Of a stretch of 64,000 nucleotides of DNA, positions 1 to 12,657 are shown in pieces; the stretch's first letter is position 1; every line of letters starts with the position of its first letter. The position numbers and the translations under genes are program-made. Origin of the DNA: Chrysolina oricalcia (Eukaryota; Arthropoda; Insecta; Coleoptera; Chrysomelidae); assembly GCA_944452925.2 (NCBI GenBank), contig OX101822.2:17985032-18049031 (forward strand). The letters run 5' to 3'. The notes beneath the pieces are model-generated. The model made no database searches and was not told the origin of the DNA. It saw only the letters and a list, made by a program, of their open reading frames with translations.

Positions 1-499
1 CCTATTTAACTAGGAACCCCTGACGACAGAACAATATCAATCAATTCTTTATTGGTGTTAGGACACAAAAGTGTTTACACAAGTCATTTGAAGTTGTACA
101 TAAAACAATTACAAAAATACAGTATAGGTACAAAAAAGCTTTGAAAAAAAAAGAGATAAAATCGTACATTAAAAGTCTGACAGACATTAAAATTAGGTTA
201 AAATTTGTATAATTGAGTTGTTCTGAAATGTAAGAGTACATTGAAAAACTCATTGACATCATAAAACGCATGTTGTAGAAGAAAATGTTTGAGTTTCATT
301 TTAATTTTGGAATTCTAGTTCCTTGGCTTCCGCAGGGAGGGCGTTGTATAGCTTGGGTGCCCAATAGGAGATTCCATCGCGTGTTCTCGACAGTCTCAAA
401 TAATTGGCATGGATGTTGACGATTTCGTGTAGGGTAGTCATGAATTTGGGAGTGGTTTATATATTCATGTAGGTTTTCTTTTATGTATAATAGACATTG

Positions 500-553
<54 letters not shown>

Positions 554-2350
554 GGTAAAGTTAATACCTTATGTTGTTTGAATTTGTCCCTACAGTCGTC
601 TCCGTATTTCAGACCAGAAACAACTCTCAATGCTCTTCTCTGTATACTGAAGATTTGAGAACATTGGCTTGAGTGTCCCCATACTAATATGGCATAGGAT
701 ATGGAGGATTGAATGAGGCCGTGATAGGCTGTAAGTGAAGTACTCAGGTTCACGATTTTCGAAAGGCTTCGTAGTAAGAAAGTAAATCTCGACAATTTCT
801 TACATAGAAATTTACAGTGTTCTTGCCAGGTCAGTTTTTCGTCAATGTAAACTCCTAAAAATTTGGTACACTTGGATGTGAATCTAATTTCGCCAGTATT
901 TCTCATACTGAAAACTATATGTTCTGTTTTCGATTCATTAACTTTCAGTTTATTTGATAGGAACCATCGTTCTATTTGTTCTTTTTTAGTTTCAACTGTG
1001 GAAATCAGAGTACTTAAATTTTTTCCTGAATGTATGAACGTGCTGTCATCAGCAAATGGTATAAACTTTGATAGTGGAGATGAATAGGGCAAGTCATTCA
1101 TAAATAAAAAGAAAAAGCAGTGGTCCCAAAACGGATCCTTGGGGGACACCATATTGTATATTGAGTAGAGAAGATTTTTTATTTTGGAAAAGAACGAATT
1201 GGACTCGGTTTTCTAGGTAAGATTTTATCAAGTTGATACTTTCTTCATGGATATTATAATATTGAAGTTTTTTGAGTAAAATATCATGTGAAACGCAATC
1301 AAACGCCTTTGTCAAGTCCAGGTAATTTGCATAAATGAAATCATTGTTTTCGAAACCTTTATTTACAATTTGTGTCAATCTGCTAATAGCCGATGTGGTT
1401 TAATGATTTTTTCTGAATCCGAATTGTTCTTGAAGAAAGAGATTTTCTGATTGAAAATGAGATGTCATTTGGATTTTTAAGATAACTTCGAATAGTTTGG
1501 CAAAAGTTGGAATAATAGAAATTGGTCTAAAATTTGAGGGCTCTGTGTAGGATTCTTTTTTATGTATGGGCACCACTTTTGATATTTTCAGAACATCAGG
1601 AAACTTTTTCAGAGAAATGCATTTATTTATTAATTTCGTTAGAGGAATAAGGATGATATTTTTCATTGCTAGCACAACTTTGAGATTTAGAGAATAAGCG
1701 TCTTTGCTATTAGTTTTTCGCAATTTATTGATCATATCTCTTGCCTGAAGTTGACTTTATATCATGACCAGGTTTCGGTAAATACTGTTCGAAAGATATG
1801 TCTGTTTTTGGTAGATCATTTATTATAACACTGGCAACATTGCTAAAATATTCGTTAAATTCATCAGAGGAGATCGGACAATCTGACGAACTTGGTTCGT
1901 TTTTATTTTTATTTCTGATAATATTCCACATAGCTTTTTGCGGGCACGGTGACTCAGTGATATATCTATCGTGTGATGCTTTTTTAACCGATGATAATTT
2001 TTTGTCATATAAATATTTTTGTTGTTTTATTTGCCCTTTGAGGAAAGGCGTGGGATTGCTTCTGTACAGTTCCCTTAAAAAGTTGAGGGTATCCCTTTCG
2101 CGTTTTAATTCAGGTGTGAACCATTCAATTTTTTTCGGTCTATTAGTGATTATTTTTTATTTCTCCGGAAATACAAGTTCTGTAGCAGATACAATAATGT
2201 TGATGAATTTTTCGAAACGGCACTCTACCATCAGATTATCATCGTCGACGAAAGCCCAGTCTACGTCCTGTAGGATTGAGTTTAGGTTGAATAATCCAAT
2301 GTCACTAATAGGTCTATAATTAACTCTTTCGAATCTACTGAGGGAATCAT
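1..2350 (-). mobile_element. Jockey-superfamily LINE, 5'-truncated and frameshifted
   Basis: Read on the minus strand from about 2350 down to 1, broken frames give the region after the endonuclease (2350-1720), then the reverse transcriptase. RT motifs seen are FRPISII near 1510, LTKAFDCVSHD near 1290, YGVPQGSVLGPLLF near 1140 and the catalytic FADDS near 1050. The thumb/C-terminal part follows, ending in a frame with APKLYNALP near 330. No endonuclease core is present, so the copy is 5'-truncated. At least five frame changes make it inactive. Upstream of the RT, NYFSNVASVI-like and SDIGLFNLN blocks match the usual LINE linker. The 3' end probably lies at or beyond the left window edge. Jockey/CR1-type by motif style; the exact clade is inferred. 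Confidence 0.85.
502..550. repeat. (AT)n microsatellite inside the LINE reading frame
   Basis: About 24 uninterrupted AT/TA dinucleotides lie inside the decayed LINE. On the minus strand they are read in frame as alternating Tyr-Ile just after the LTLPC motif, so the run probably grew from a short coding seed after the element died. Confidence 0.95.
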
Positions 2351-2442
2351 TCTTGATGTTCAAGAGGATACAATAGACCCCAGCTGTTCTCAGTGTTAAG
2401 GGAAACCACAAGGTAAACCCGGTATCTCGCTCGTCAGCGTTT

Positions 2443-2463
2443 AACCAACCAACCAACCAACCA
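2443..2463. repeat. (AACC)n short tandem repeat
   Basis: About five AACC units next to the 5' end of the LINE remnant. Too short to say more. Confidence 0.85.
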
Positions 2464-2529
2464 AAATCATCCGTGAATTTTTTCATTTTCTGACATAATG
2501 TAGATGAGTAATTCTTGATCAAAAAGTGC

Positions 2530-3399
2530 CTACCTCGAAAATGCCACGGTTAGAATTATACAGGTGAAGTATAGTATTTCATCTATTTCCCGAATAATCA
2601 ATAATTTCTTTGTAACGGAAATACTAAGCAGGTTTCGGATTCACCAGTAATCCATCTTTAGCCTTATACAAGTTAGGTAGTGGAAAAAAATTCTTTTTCA
2701 TATAAATGTGAAAAATTGTGGAAAACTCAAAATCCAATATTGATACTATATCCAATGCCCAAGCATGGTCATAGTTAGTTAAAAAGAAAATATTTAAATT
2801 AGGTAAATAATACATGGTCCGAAGTCACGTGTCGCCCGCCACACGTTGAAAAAAATTGCGGCTTTCTTTCATTTCATTGGTGAATTTTATCGCCGGTTCC
2901 ATTTCAGTAATATAACTGAAGGTAGTTGCTAAATCTTGTATGCCATGTGACCAAATATACCTCCATCAACTTCAAGACTTTTCTGTCATGTTATTCACCT
3001 ACAATCATTTTGGATTTGAATGGGTGGATAATCATTTTAAACCTCATGTCTTATTTTTCACGTAATTATTTGAAGTTATATTCGGAAATAAACTCAGCCT
3101 ATCAAAATTGACTATGATGTCATTTAACTAAAAGTATTGCATAATATTTTGCACACTAGATCTATAAAAATGAAACACTTTTCCAAAATTTCAACTTTGA
3201 AACCATTCTAGAATATCTTCAAATACATTCTTTTACAGCAGAGACGTAGTACTATATGCATTACTTATTTCTAAGCATTCAAGAGAATACAATTTTTTCG
3301 TCACCCAAATTTCCCTATCAAAAGCATATCCTCCTTTGTTTTATATGTGTAATTTTTCAAATTTGTAAAATTGTTTTTTTTTGTACAACTGTTTTTTTC
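2530..3399. other. AT-rich stretch without a recognisable gene
   Basis: Only short unrelated frames on both strands. I see no domain motif, long inverted repeat or RNA gene. Confidence 0.6.
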
Positions 3400-3613
3400 G
3401 TTAACCAGCTGTCGTCCCCTTACAAACGGCAGCCCTAACCCTCAAAAGTCGAAACTTGTGCCAAGGATTACCGAGGTCTTACCTTTTTATGTGCGATTCC
3501 TAGCTCTTTCTCAGGGCATCAGAAAAATGTCTGCTGTCGCTAGGGTTTGAACCTTCGACTGGCAGCCAGAGTGATTGAAACATCGGCGCTTCAACCACTC
3601 GGCTAACGGGTCC
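3400..3613 (-). repeat. tRNA-derived SINE
   Basis: The minus strand from 3613 begins with a tRNA-like head. An A-box-like TTAGCCGAGTGGTT lies at about 3606-3593 and a B-box-like GGTTCAAACCC at 3553-3543, spaced as in a class II (Ser/Leu-like) tRNA. The head does not fold as a complete functional tRNA and is followed by a tRNA-unrelated body running to about 3400. This is the layout of a Pol III-transcribed SINE. The exact 3' end is uncertain. Confidence 0.7.
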
Positions 3614-5397
3614 ATCAAGAAGGTATTGTTTGAGTATTTGGTATGAATCACCACAATTCAAATTAGATTTCTTAAAAAAATATTTTGCTGAATTCTTACA
3701 AGGTTGCAGGCCGAGTAGAGAAATGTAAAAATTTTATTTTGATTAGGCTTGTAATAAAGTTCAAAAAAGGATGAAATGGCTAGCTGTCACCCCTCTCGGC
3801 GTTAGACTACTTTTGGTCTTATTGAAGGTTTAATGTAATTCAAATTTTGATGTCATGGATCCAAGTAACATATATGACAATGTTATTTTTCAGAACGGCA
3901 ACAAACCATTTTTTCATCAGTTTATTTTTGATCAGTGCTTTTAAAATTATGTGGAAATTGGACAAAAGTATTATAGTAATGTAACTTGAAAGTCGAATTT
4001 TCAATCAGCTCTGCAGCTAAATATCCAATGCTCGTTCGATTTATTTTTCATACAACCATTCGCTGACATTTTCTTGAAAATTGAAATATTTCAGTGGATA
4101 TAGATAACAATCACATAGAATTTCTTTGGTAGAGGTCCCATGTATCTATTGTAAAAATTAAGAACGTTACGAGTAGATGAAGGATCTTTGTTCACCTACT
4201 TTGTACTAATCCTGCTGGATAAAGAATTCATGTACATTTTATTTATGTTCATGGATCCTTTATCCACTAACGATGCGATTATCTGGCACTAGAATCTTCC
4301 ATCCGTTATAACCTATCGCTGTTTTCTGTTGAAAGTTGACAACTGAGTACATAGTTCCAAAAATCAGTGATCAAAATCGATCCTCCAAGACAATGAATTG
4401 AATCTTTCATCCATTTATAATACTCTAATAAAGCTTCGTATTTTGATGGATAAAGGATTCATGTACCTTTAATCAACTTATTTTTCAAAACTATAAACAT
4501 TTACTTCTGCTACATATTCCATATGAAATCATTTAATAAAGTTCTATTCAAATCAGATAATTGATTTTTCATTCATTACAACAAAATTAAATACAATTTA
4601 GAATATTTTAAACGCGTTTTACTCAAAATGAACTTTGTGTGACATAAACCCTTCATCCACTCACGTCTTCAATTGTTTGTTACATTATAAGTATTTCTGT
4701 AGCTATCACTTTTCAGAACAATCTTTAAGTGGTAAAGAATTTGCACGGGATTATAAATCTGTATAGGACGAGGACCAATAATTTTTAAAATTTTAGTCCG
4801 TTTGAAAACGTAGTATATTAAAAAATAAATTTAAATGATTATTCTATTTTCAATTATCATGAACATTTTATCATGGCGACTGAAATATTGAAACTCGTGC
4901 TCCATTCACAGTCGCTGCATATTCCAGATTATGAATTTTTTAATAAAACTGTTTGCCCAACTCACGCAAATATACCGAATGCCGTGCCCGCTCGCGGCTA
5001 GAATGTTACAGGAAAACATGATATTATAATTAACCTTTGTGGAACGCACAATATTCACATACAAGTTCAGTCAAGCTTTATGCAAATTCGGAAAGTTTAT
5101 ACCTCCATTAATTTGTGAACTTTCGAAGTGTGATAGGACGGTTGCGTGAGGGCCGTTATGTTTTTTTAATAATAACCTTGCGGCTATTTTCTTGCTGAAC
5201 TTGATATTATCTAATAGTGTGATGTGGTTCAACATATAACGGGACACAGATGTGTTTTTCATTGAATACATTAGAGAAACTAAGGATTTTCTATTTCAAC
5301 GAGGGTTTTACCCTTTTTTTCCAACCCCTCAAATGAAAGATATTTTTGAAAGTATATGTCAAGAAAATACTCCCCTGACTAATACCCTACAAGGGAA
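3614..5397. other. AT-rich stretch, no gene recognised
   Basis: No coding or RNA feature could be supported. A short motif (GGATAAAGAATTCATGTAC and a near copy) occurs twice, near 4217 and 4450, hinting at an old repeat. The short minus-strand frame around 5071-5271 resembles nothing I can name. Confidence 0.5.
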
Positions 5398-5519
5398 ACC
5401 TTGGACATAGCGAAAGAGGTCATCACGTACAAGAAGGTAGAGTGGGCTCTTGCAACCTTTAGTCCATTCAAATCACACATCCAGACGAAATCCAACCTGT
5501 ACTTCTACAACAAGGAGCA
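5398..5519 (+). mobile_element. Possible LINE RT-entry fragment in opposite orientation
   Basis: A short + strand frame reads KVEWALATFSPFKS, resembling the block just before the APGPDGI motif at the start of RNase-H LINE reverse transcriptases. It abuts the minus-strand LOA-like copy that begins near 5520, so two elements of opposite orientation are joined here. Only about 40 codons are present, so this is tentative. Confidence 0.35.
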
Positions 5520-7756
5520 GACAAGGTTTGGCTTCTTGCGATGCCTAGTGCAGTCTCCGGCCCTCAGAACGCTTATTGGAATCGGTCCTGGCAAGTCCGT
5601 CTGCCACCTCGTTTCCGCGCACCCCTCTGAAACCTGGGACCCATACCAGCTGAACTTCCTTCGTTTCAGCTAGCTTCACGACAGCATCTCTGCTCTCATG
5701 GACAAGTGCAGAGCTTGCTTTGGGATGGTAGATGGCTCTGAGCGGTGTCTGACTATCAGAACACATAAAAATTCTCTGCTCGGGCCCTTCTTTTACCTCT
5801 TGCTTCGTAGCTACGGTTAGAATGGCGAACACTTCTGCTTGAAAAACTGTTGTGTATTTACCCAGAGCGTAGCTTTCTCGTACATCTCTTCCTTCCAGGT
5901 AGATGCCAGCACACGGAGCCTGTTTGTCAGTCAGAAGCGAGCCGTCCGTATAACATTAGGCTTTCCTTGCAAAACCACCGTATTTCCTTCCCATTGTTTT
6001 CTGTTTGGACTGGTGAGAGCAAACTCTCTTTTCCATCCTAGTCTGTCTTGTGCGCTTTTCACTCTGAGGCTGAAAAAGGAATCACTTGCTCCGTCCCTTC
6101 GCGATTTCTACATGACCTGTAATCGCTTGTTCGTGTACCCATACTTCCGAGTCCCGCATCCTCAAATGGGCTGCCATTGCCTCCTTCTTGATCCAGACTG
6201 GAAGAGGAGCAGCCTCAGCAGTACCTACAACACCGCTGTTGGAATAGTTCTTATTGCACCAACCTCTGGACCTTGCTAAGTCTTCGGCATATTGTACTGC
6301 TGTGTGCTCCTGGCCACGACACGGCTGACCCATAATGGATCTTTAGTCTTACGACTGCCGCGTACAGCCAGCACATAATCTCTTGGTTCCCCAATTGTTT
6401 CCTACAATTCCCCTCAGTTGCCATAGGATGGCTATCAACCTGCGGCTACATGCGGCCTCCATGGAAGTTTGGAGTCCTGGACCACCCCAAGGTATTTGAC
6501 CTGCTGGACTCTTGCCCAAACATAATAGGTGTCCTGAATACGTCTTTTTTCTCTGTTTTTGTTAGACTCACTAAGAGCCCTGCTTCACCTCATCATCGTC
6601 TGCGTATACCTGTGTCTCGAATCCTTCATCATTGAGTTTACCCAAAAGTTCGTCCAAGATTAAGCACCATAGATAGAGGGCATAACCTCCCCACCTCGGC
6701 TTCTAGTCTGATGTCCCTCCCGGGATACTTCTTCCTTTCTCCTCATTAGCAACGATACGGTTGTATCGTTGCTTCAGCTGATCATCGAGTGATGCGTTTC
6801 TCTGGCTATTAGTGCTGCCCCTATAGTCGCTGTCTTCGCGTTGTCAAATGCGCCTTCCACATCGAAAAACACTCCTAATATTACCTCTTTGAACCTTAAT
6901 GCTCTTTCGATCCTTCGTACTACAGTGTGGATTTCTGGGGAAGGGCGCACTCTTAGGGGCCCCTACAACAGGAATCTGTCCATCACCTTTTTCAGAGTTT
7001 TGAGCGGGAACGGTGTTAGGCTGGTGGGTCTGAAGGAATATCTTCCCCAAGATTGGGGTAAGAAGTTCCAGGCCTCTCTTTAGCAATGGGTTGTACTCGT
7101 TTACTGTCCAGTAACGACCCTCTCTGCTATTTGCTAGTCCCCATGGGGAACTTGCTGTGTTGGCAGAGCCAGGGAAGTGTACCTCCAGCAGATATCTGAG
7201 CAATTCTTCAGAAAAAGTTGTCCATGTCCCTTCTGGTTTTTCAAGGTTGTTTCAAACTCCTTTCTGGTTGCTCAGGATTCTTAGGAGTCCGGCGGATTCC
7301 GATAGGGAGTTGTTTTTTTCTCAGCTAGCTCTTTCACTTTTTCTTAGCTTCTTTTAGAACTCTTTTCTCGTAGCTTTGTAAGTTTTCCCACTCATCCTCG
7401 TTGCTCTCCTTAATGGCTTTGATCGAGATTTTTTTGGTCACTTTTCTCTGGCCCTTCAACGACCAGCGAACACGGCGCTTTGGGGTAATTCTCAAAGGAC
7501 ATGCCTCTTCAAATGTCTTGATAATTGTTTTTCCTAGTTTTTCTACTTACCCTGATCTACTTAGTTGTTCATCCGAGAAAATATCTGCATGATCCCTTGT
7601 CAGCCCTGAGAGACTTTCTAGGAAGGTATCCCAGTAGGATGCTCTGGGGTTTCGGCGTTGTGGAACAATTTCTGCTTCAGCGTAGTCATTAAACCTTATC
7701 ATTCGGTGATCATTACAATAATATTCCAAGTGCTCCTTGTAACCAACTACCCACAA
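5520..7756 (-). mobile_element. LOA-like RNase-H LINE, decayed copy
   Basis: This aligns by eye along most of its length with the better-preserved copy at 48585-50755. On the minus strand, 7756-7550 gives the end of the endonuclease (SDHRMIRFN-like block). Broken RT frames follow (GLELL..ILGKIF near 7050, then the HCSTKDRKSIKV region near 6900). Finally comes the RNase H domain at 5832-5545 (CSDSQTPLRAI, LVWVPGFRGVRGNEVADGLA). Several stops and indels break it, and its 3' end is cut where a + strand LINE fragment begins. Placement in the LOA/I group rests on the RT plus RNase H layout. Confidence 0.8.
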
Positions 7757-7828
7757 CTACCCAACTAGCATGATTTTGTTTTGACTCAGACTGTAAGACT
7801 AGTCTTGAGGTTGATGTCTCTCCTTATA

Positions 7829-8573
7829 CAGGGTGTGATCTAACCTCTTGCACTACCGTGAAGGAGGGGTGTATGAAGGCATGTTAGAACGAATGGCAGG
7901 TGTAAAAAATGCTACAAAATTTTTTTGAGAGTTTTAGAAATTTGTGAAATGTGAGTCGACATTTTGGGAACCTCTGTCCGCCATTCTTCCAGACCAGAAA
8001 AGGCGATGAACCGAATTAAGATTACGTTTACAAATGTCTAGAGAGTCTCTAACCCATAGCTATGGGTTGCAAGTTGATGGAATAGGAACGTATCTCAGCA
8101 AAATGAAAACAAACGGGTATCCGCGTATCCAAACTGGTACACTGAAAGCTCAAGGCAGCACTATAGTAGCTGAAGACATACCACATCACAAGTTAGTCAA
8201 CAAAATAGTTCAACAGTGGATTCACACAGAATTTGTTTTATGACCGGACCATGGCTGGACATTTTGCATTTTGCATAGACAGCGACAACCAAGGAGACTT
8301 TCGACAACAAGCTAACAACGAACGACTGCAACGTTTTTGCCAGTTCTCGCGCGTTCACGTGGTAAAGTCTTGTTCATACCCTAGCGAGTTTTGCAATTTT
8401 TCTGCGAATAAAATGGCTGCCTACATGGTTCTGTAGAACTGGAAACAACGTTGATGTCGTTCGTTGCTAGCCCGTTGTCGCTGTTTTTTGCATTTTTCAC
8501 ACCTGCCATTCGTTCTCAGATGCATTTATACACCCCTCCTTCACGTGAGTGCAATATGTTAGATTACTCCCTG
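7829..8573. mobile_element. Non-autonomous DNA transposon with long TIRs (TA flanks)
   Basis: The left end CAGGGTGTGATCTAAC and right end GTTAGATTACTCCCTG are inverted copies. Similarity runs inward for about 85 bp, including the shared block AGAACGAATGGCAGGTGT. Both ends are flanked by TA (7827-7828, 8574-8575), as in the Tc1/mariner superfamily. A second inverted pair (about 8280-8332 and 8449-8484) lies in the right half, so the interior is itself foldback-like. No transposase frame is present. Confidence 0.8.
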
Positions 8574-8829
8574 TATATAGGTACATAGGTCAATACAGGC
8601 AGCTTTGAGGCAACCTAAACAAAATTCCATAATTCGACATTTTATTATTATTACATCATTATAAATACTAACATGAACATATTTTAACTCATACGAAGGA
8701 TACAAGATTATCACTGTCTAGTATGATTGTACTAAGTGTTCCGTAATATTATCGCTACGCAAATATTGTCATGCAAATATTAATCAACTAACAGGCCATA
8801 AAATTGATATTCTAAATTTGAAGATGATT

Positions 8830-9360
8830 GAATGTGATGTTAATTAATAGGAAACTGGAAATAAGAAAACACAGGAATGTACACTCCGTATAATCAAGGT
8901 ATAACACATTTCTTTCTGCGTTGAAGTTTCCCGGGTAATCTCATGCACGATTTCGAAGTAAGAAACGAGTTCAAACTCTGCGCTGCCCCAGATTAACCAA
9001 CCCCACATGTCTCTGCGGTGCTTTGTCTCGGTGTATCGGTGCAGAAAAGTGAAAATGAGTTTCCACTTTTCATACAGCTGAAGCTCTTCCGCTTTCTCTA
9101 CTCTCCTTTTTGTAATTTTTCGCCTGTACTGCGAAAAGCTAGAAACATCTGACGATGACATCTAATATTGAACGTGAAGATTTGTTAACATCAAACGAAC
9201 TTATATAAGCCCAAGCGAGTGAAAAAGCGGCATGGAAATATTTCTGTGAAATCGCATTCAAAGAAAAGAAATAATGAAGTTTTCCGGTGAATCCATATTC
9301 GATTCAAAAATCAAAGTCAATATATGTTGAGTATACAGCGCGGTCCATATGCAATGTCCG
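8830..9360 (-). repeat. Unclassified repeat unit, copy 1, with TATA box and short ORF
   Basis: This is a close relative of 13855-14240. On the minus strand it has CTTATATAAG (about 9200-9210), then a Met codon at 9161 opening a 105-codon frame that contains RYTETKHRRDMWGWLI, which the second copy also keeps. The upstream edge carries CAGCGCGGTCCATAT after TA (near 9338-9352), like a TIR end, but I could not find the partner end. The protein is not recognised. Both copies differ by indels in the frame. Confidence 0.6.
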
Positions 9361-9404
9361 ATGAATTCTCACACTATAGCTGGTGATAAACAAGTTCATA
9401 ACCT

Positions 9405-9600
9405 ATCAGAAAACCACAACTTGACCTCGGTAAAAACCTCAAGAGATATTGGAACTTTTATAAAAAGTAAATAATTCTTATCTCAGATCATTCTTTTATG
9501 TTCCTAGCAAAAAAGGAACGTTTCATGTTAATTCTTATTTTCTATAAATATTACTGAATAGTAACAATCGCAGCAGAAGGCAGATTTTCGTTCGAAATGG
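9405..9600 (+). repeat. Dispersed repeat, arm 1 of an inverted pair
   Basis: Shares blocks such as CAGAAAACCACAACTTGA and CAGAAGGCAGATTTTCG with the reverse complement of 12430-12616. The two copies are diverged (indels, roughly 75-80% by eye). It lies next to the TIR-like edge of the unit ending at 9360 and may be part of the same family. Confidence 0.6.
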
Positions 9601-10529
9601 GTTTATTTTCTATTTTATCGAATTGTGAGCTGCAGTTTGTTGCTCATTTGTCATAGCGACTGATGAGTTGATAAATCTCACACAGGTACTTGGAGTGATA
9701 TAGCAATGAACTTTAATGAAAAAAAATTAAATGAAAAAAGGTTGATTCTTGAAAACAACGTGTGAGGAACTATTCCACATATATTCTGTATATTTCATAT
9801 AATATTTTTTCATGTAAATTTCTCATGTTATAATATTTACACACCCTGTACATAAGTAATATTTCGTATTCAATTCAGAGACGTTTATTGTTGGAAAGCA
9901 AACTTTCTTTTATCTAGTGAATTCAGTTGTAAAGACATTTCATTTACAACCTATCTACTATTTCTAACCGATCTAATCCGTAACTTTTACTTCAGGTCAC
10001 GTTCGATGTATGAGAACAAAATCAGACACGATAGTACCTCATAAACCAATTCTCTGTAAACTATTCAAACAGAATGAGAGGATAAAAAAAACCTTATTTA
10101 ATAGTCTCCACTAAAACTTTCTTCAGAGGACACAAAACAGGCAATTGCATGGTTGTTCTTCTAGGAAAGTGGAGGGTCATCTGTGTGACCATTTTAATTT
10201 CACTTTTCGCCCTTCGAAAAGGACAGTTCGTTCGAAGACTTCACCCGTTCAACATCAGCTTAATTTTTTTACTTTTTACTCGCGATCCAAAAACTCCATT
10301 AAGTTATGTATACACATACTACAAGCTAAGTAATAAAGTTATTTATCAAAGTTTTCTTCAGTGTTCGCCTTTGCAATAGAAATAAGTCACCCACGAAAAA
10401 TAACAAATTGGTGATACGGTTTCCACGTAGATATTACCAAAAACGCAACAGTGTACACTTCAATATTCCCCATGTACATGATTAAGAGATCATAACAAAT
10501 GTTGGAATTGTTTTCCTTCTGCACTGATA
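9601..10529. other. No gene recognised
   Basis: AT-rich. Two overlapping short + strand frames around 10145-10379 show no recognisable motif. Confidence 0.5.
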
Positions 10530-10860
10530 CAGGCTTATTTCCTTAAAGACGATATTTTCAACAAACGCAGAGCTCTTGGGTTATTATTGATTTCTTGGGC
10601 TGCATGTCGTATTTGGTTCCGTAGTTCCCTTTCTCTAGTGATTGGATTGTGGGATACCTTCTCCTTCAGAAATCCCCAATAAAAAAATCTAACGGGTTCA
10701 AGTCCGGTGACCATGGCTGCCATAGTATTGGCACAAGCTCTGCTTTTGAGGAGTTTTCTACGAAGACGTGGGCCCAATCCATCTCTAATAAGTATATGTC
10801 CCATCTAAATATTTTCTTATGTCTGCGGTAGTAAGCAGCAGAGGGACTCTGTGTCATATA
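10530..10860 (-). pseudogene. IS630/Tc1-type transposase C-terminal fragment
   Basis: Two minus-strand frames together give the C-terminal half of a DDE transposase. One carries WSPDLNPLDFF (10666-10857). The other continues with YWGFLKEKVSHNPITRERE and an alpha-helical tail (10535-10700). W-SPDLNPLDFF-WG is the signature around the third acidic residue in insect IS630-Tc1-mariner transposases. A frameshift between PLDFF and YWG, and the lack of the first two catalytic residues, make it a relic. Confidence 0.8.
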
Positions 10861-11429
10861 GGATTCTGGTCCTCGTTTTCTACAGTCGATTACTACTATC
10901 AGAAGCGAGGATTACATTATTTGGCACTCTGTGCTACAGTCGCCTACACATCGGGTTTGTTCGGCAACATACTATCCGATTTGAAAGCATTTGCCAAAAT
11001 TTGGTGACATTCCAGTAACATTTCCTATTCTTGTGTCCAAAATTAATGTTATTGTCACGCATTTTCATTTTTAACTGCTGGCAGTTTCATGGGCGTTTTA
11101 ATTCATTTTAAATAAATTGTGATATTATTGCATTATAAAGCATATAAAAGGATAACATGTATGAGCTCTAGAGGAAGAAGAAAGGCTACAAGACATTCGT
11201 TTAGGAAATATTTTTAATAGAAGAAAGACCTCTTTGGAGTAAATAATTATATTTTTAACAGTATTCTGCCTCAGATGAATCATTTGAATGAACGTGTGGC
11301 TATTCCATCAATAATTATATGATTTTTCAGTGTCCCAAGTGTGTATGCAACAGGAACATACCAAAGAGTAATGTAGAATGAGTGGGCCGTTGATACATTA
11401 GGAAAAGAGTGGCGAAGGATAGACGGATG
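10861..11429. other. No gene recognised
   Basis: A short + frame (to 11007) with a hydrophobic stretch has no recognisable family. The rest is AT-rich non-coding sequence. Confidence 0.4.
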
Positions 11430-11868
11430 CAGGCAGTCAGAGCAGATGATATTGGGGCCCAACATGGCAAGGACGGCCAAGATACTGAAGCTAAGCCGCA
11501 AAGAACTCCGACTGTTGGTGGGAGTTCTAACCGGCCACTGCGGCCTCAGGAGGCACCTGGCTCTCATCAGAGTTGAGGCAGACCCACTATGCACGGAATG
11601 TGGGGAAGAGGAGGACTCCTTCCACTTCCTGTGCGAATGTGTTATTTTTGGCAGGCTCAGACAAAACGTCTTCGGAGCTGCCACTATTAAGGAGGAGGAA
11701 TTGCACTCGTTGCAATGGAAGGACATTTCGACTTTCATAAGAAGGTCAAAGAGGTTCGAGCAGGTATCCGACATGGGATGAATGAAGATGCCGGGGATTG
11801 CGAATAGGGCCCACTGGGGCCTAGTCGCTGACGCTTGCGTCCCACACCCATTACCATTACCATTAGGT
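11430..11868 (+). mobile_element. 3' end of an RNase-H LINE (LOA-like)
   Basis: An open frame from 11446 to 11781 encodes the C-terminal tail that follows RNase H in such LINEs: the LLVGVLTGHCGLRRHL block, then a Cys/His knuckle CTECGEEEDSFHFLCEC. A short GC-rich 3' UTR follows and ends in tandem CCATTA units (11849-11866), a plausible retrotransposition tail. No RT or RNase H lies upstream, so this is a strongly 5'-truncated insertion. The frame is intact, which suggests it is younger than the 5.5-kb copy. Confidence 0.75.
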
Positions 11869-12429
11869 AGAAGTCACGATCTTTCTATTGCTCAGCAATA
11901 TGTATCGATGGCCATAGAAGAGGTAACAAATGATATTATAAATATTTTTTGCCTGTCTTTAGCCGATTTTTCTGAAATTTTGCAGCTTGTCTTCGTTTTT
12001 GACTTCCAGTCTACCACTGCCTAAATTTAAATGAAACATAATGGATTATGGCTCTGCACTATTACTGTACTTTTCTGAACACAAATTCTCCATTCTTCGA
12101 CAGATTTTTCTCTAAAACCTGAGCTTATAGCTCACATATTGCCACACAGCATGACCTTTTGCTTTGCCCTTATTTCAAACAAAACTGCAATACTTGTGAT
12201 CTACTGAAAAATACCTCCGGTTCGTACTCTATCTATTAGCAAAATCATTTTTCAACTTAAGGCAACTTTTATACATTTATAAACTTTGGACAAAACAAGC
12301 AAGTTTTTAATGCCAATGTCCAGATTTTTTTAAAAGATTAATTTGTCACAAAAGAGGTTCAAAGTTTCACAATAGAAATCTTGAAGGATCCAAATCGGAG
12401 GATATTTTTTTGTAGACCTTAAATTACTC
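11869..12429. other. No gene recognised
   Basis: AT-rich non-coding sequence after the LINE tail. No supported feature. Confidence 0.5.
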
Positions 12430-12616
12430 CTATCGAAAATCTGCCTTCTGCATTTGTTACAACTACTCTTCAGTAATATTTATCGAATAGTCGAATAGGA
12501 ATTAACTGAAACGCTTCTTAATTGTTTGGGAAATGAATGAATTATCTGATATAGGTTTCAATATCTCGAAAACCGTGAGGTTTTTACTGAGATCAAGTTG
12601 TGGTTTTCTGTATAAT
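12430..12616 (-). repeat. Dispersed repeat, arm 2 of an inverted pair
   Basis: Reverse-complement relative of 9405-9600, about 3 kb apart. Confidence 0.6.
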
Positions 12617-12657
12617 GCATGGAGTTGAGTAATTTTAAGCTTAATTATAAAATTTCA

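Noticed and set aside
2200..2235. GATGAATTTTTCGAAAC as a hammerhead core
   Set aside because: Lacks a pairable stem II and stem I, and lies in the LINE coding region.
3400..3613. Functional tRNA gene
   Set aside because: A and B boxes are present, but acceptor and anticodon arms do not pair; a SINE fits better.
9655..9680. CTGATGAG near 9660 as a hammerhead
   Set aside because: No GAAA box or stem structure follows.
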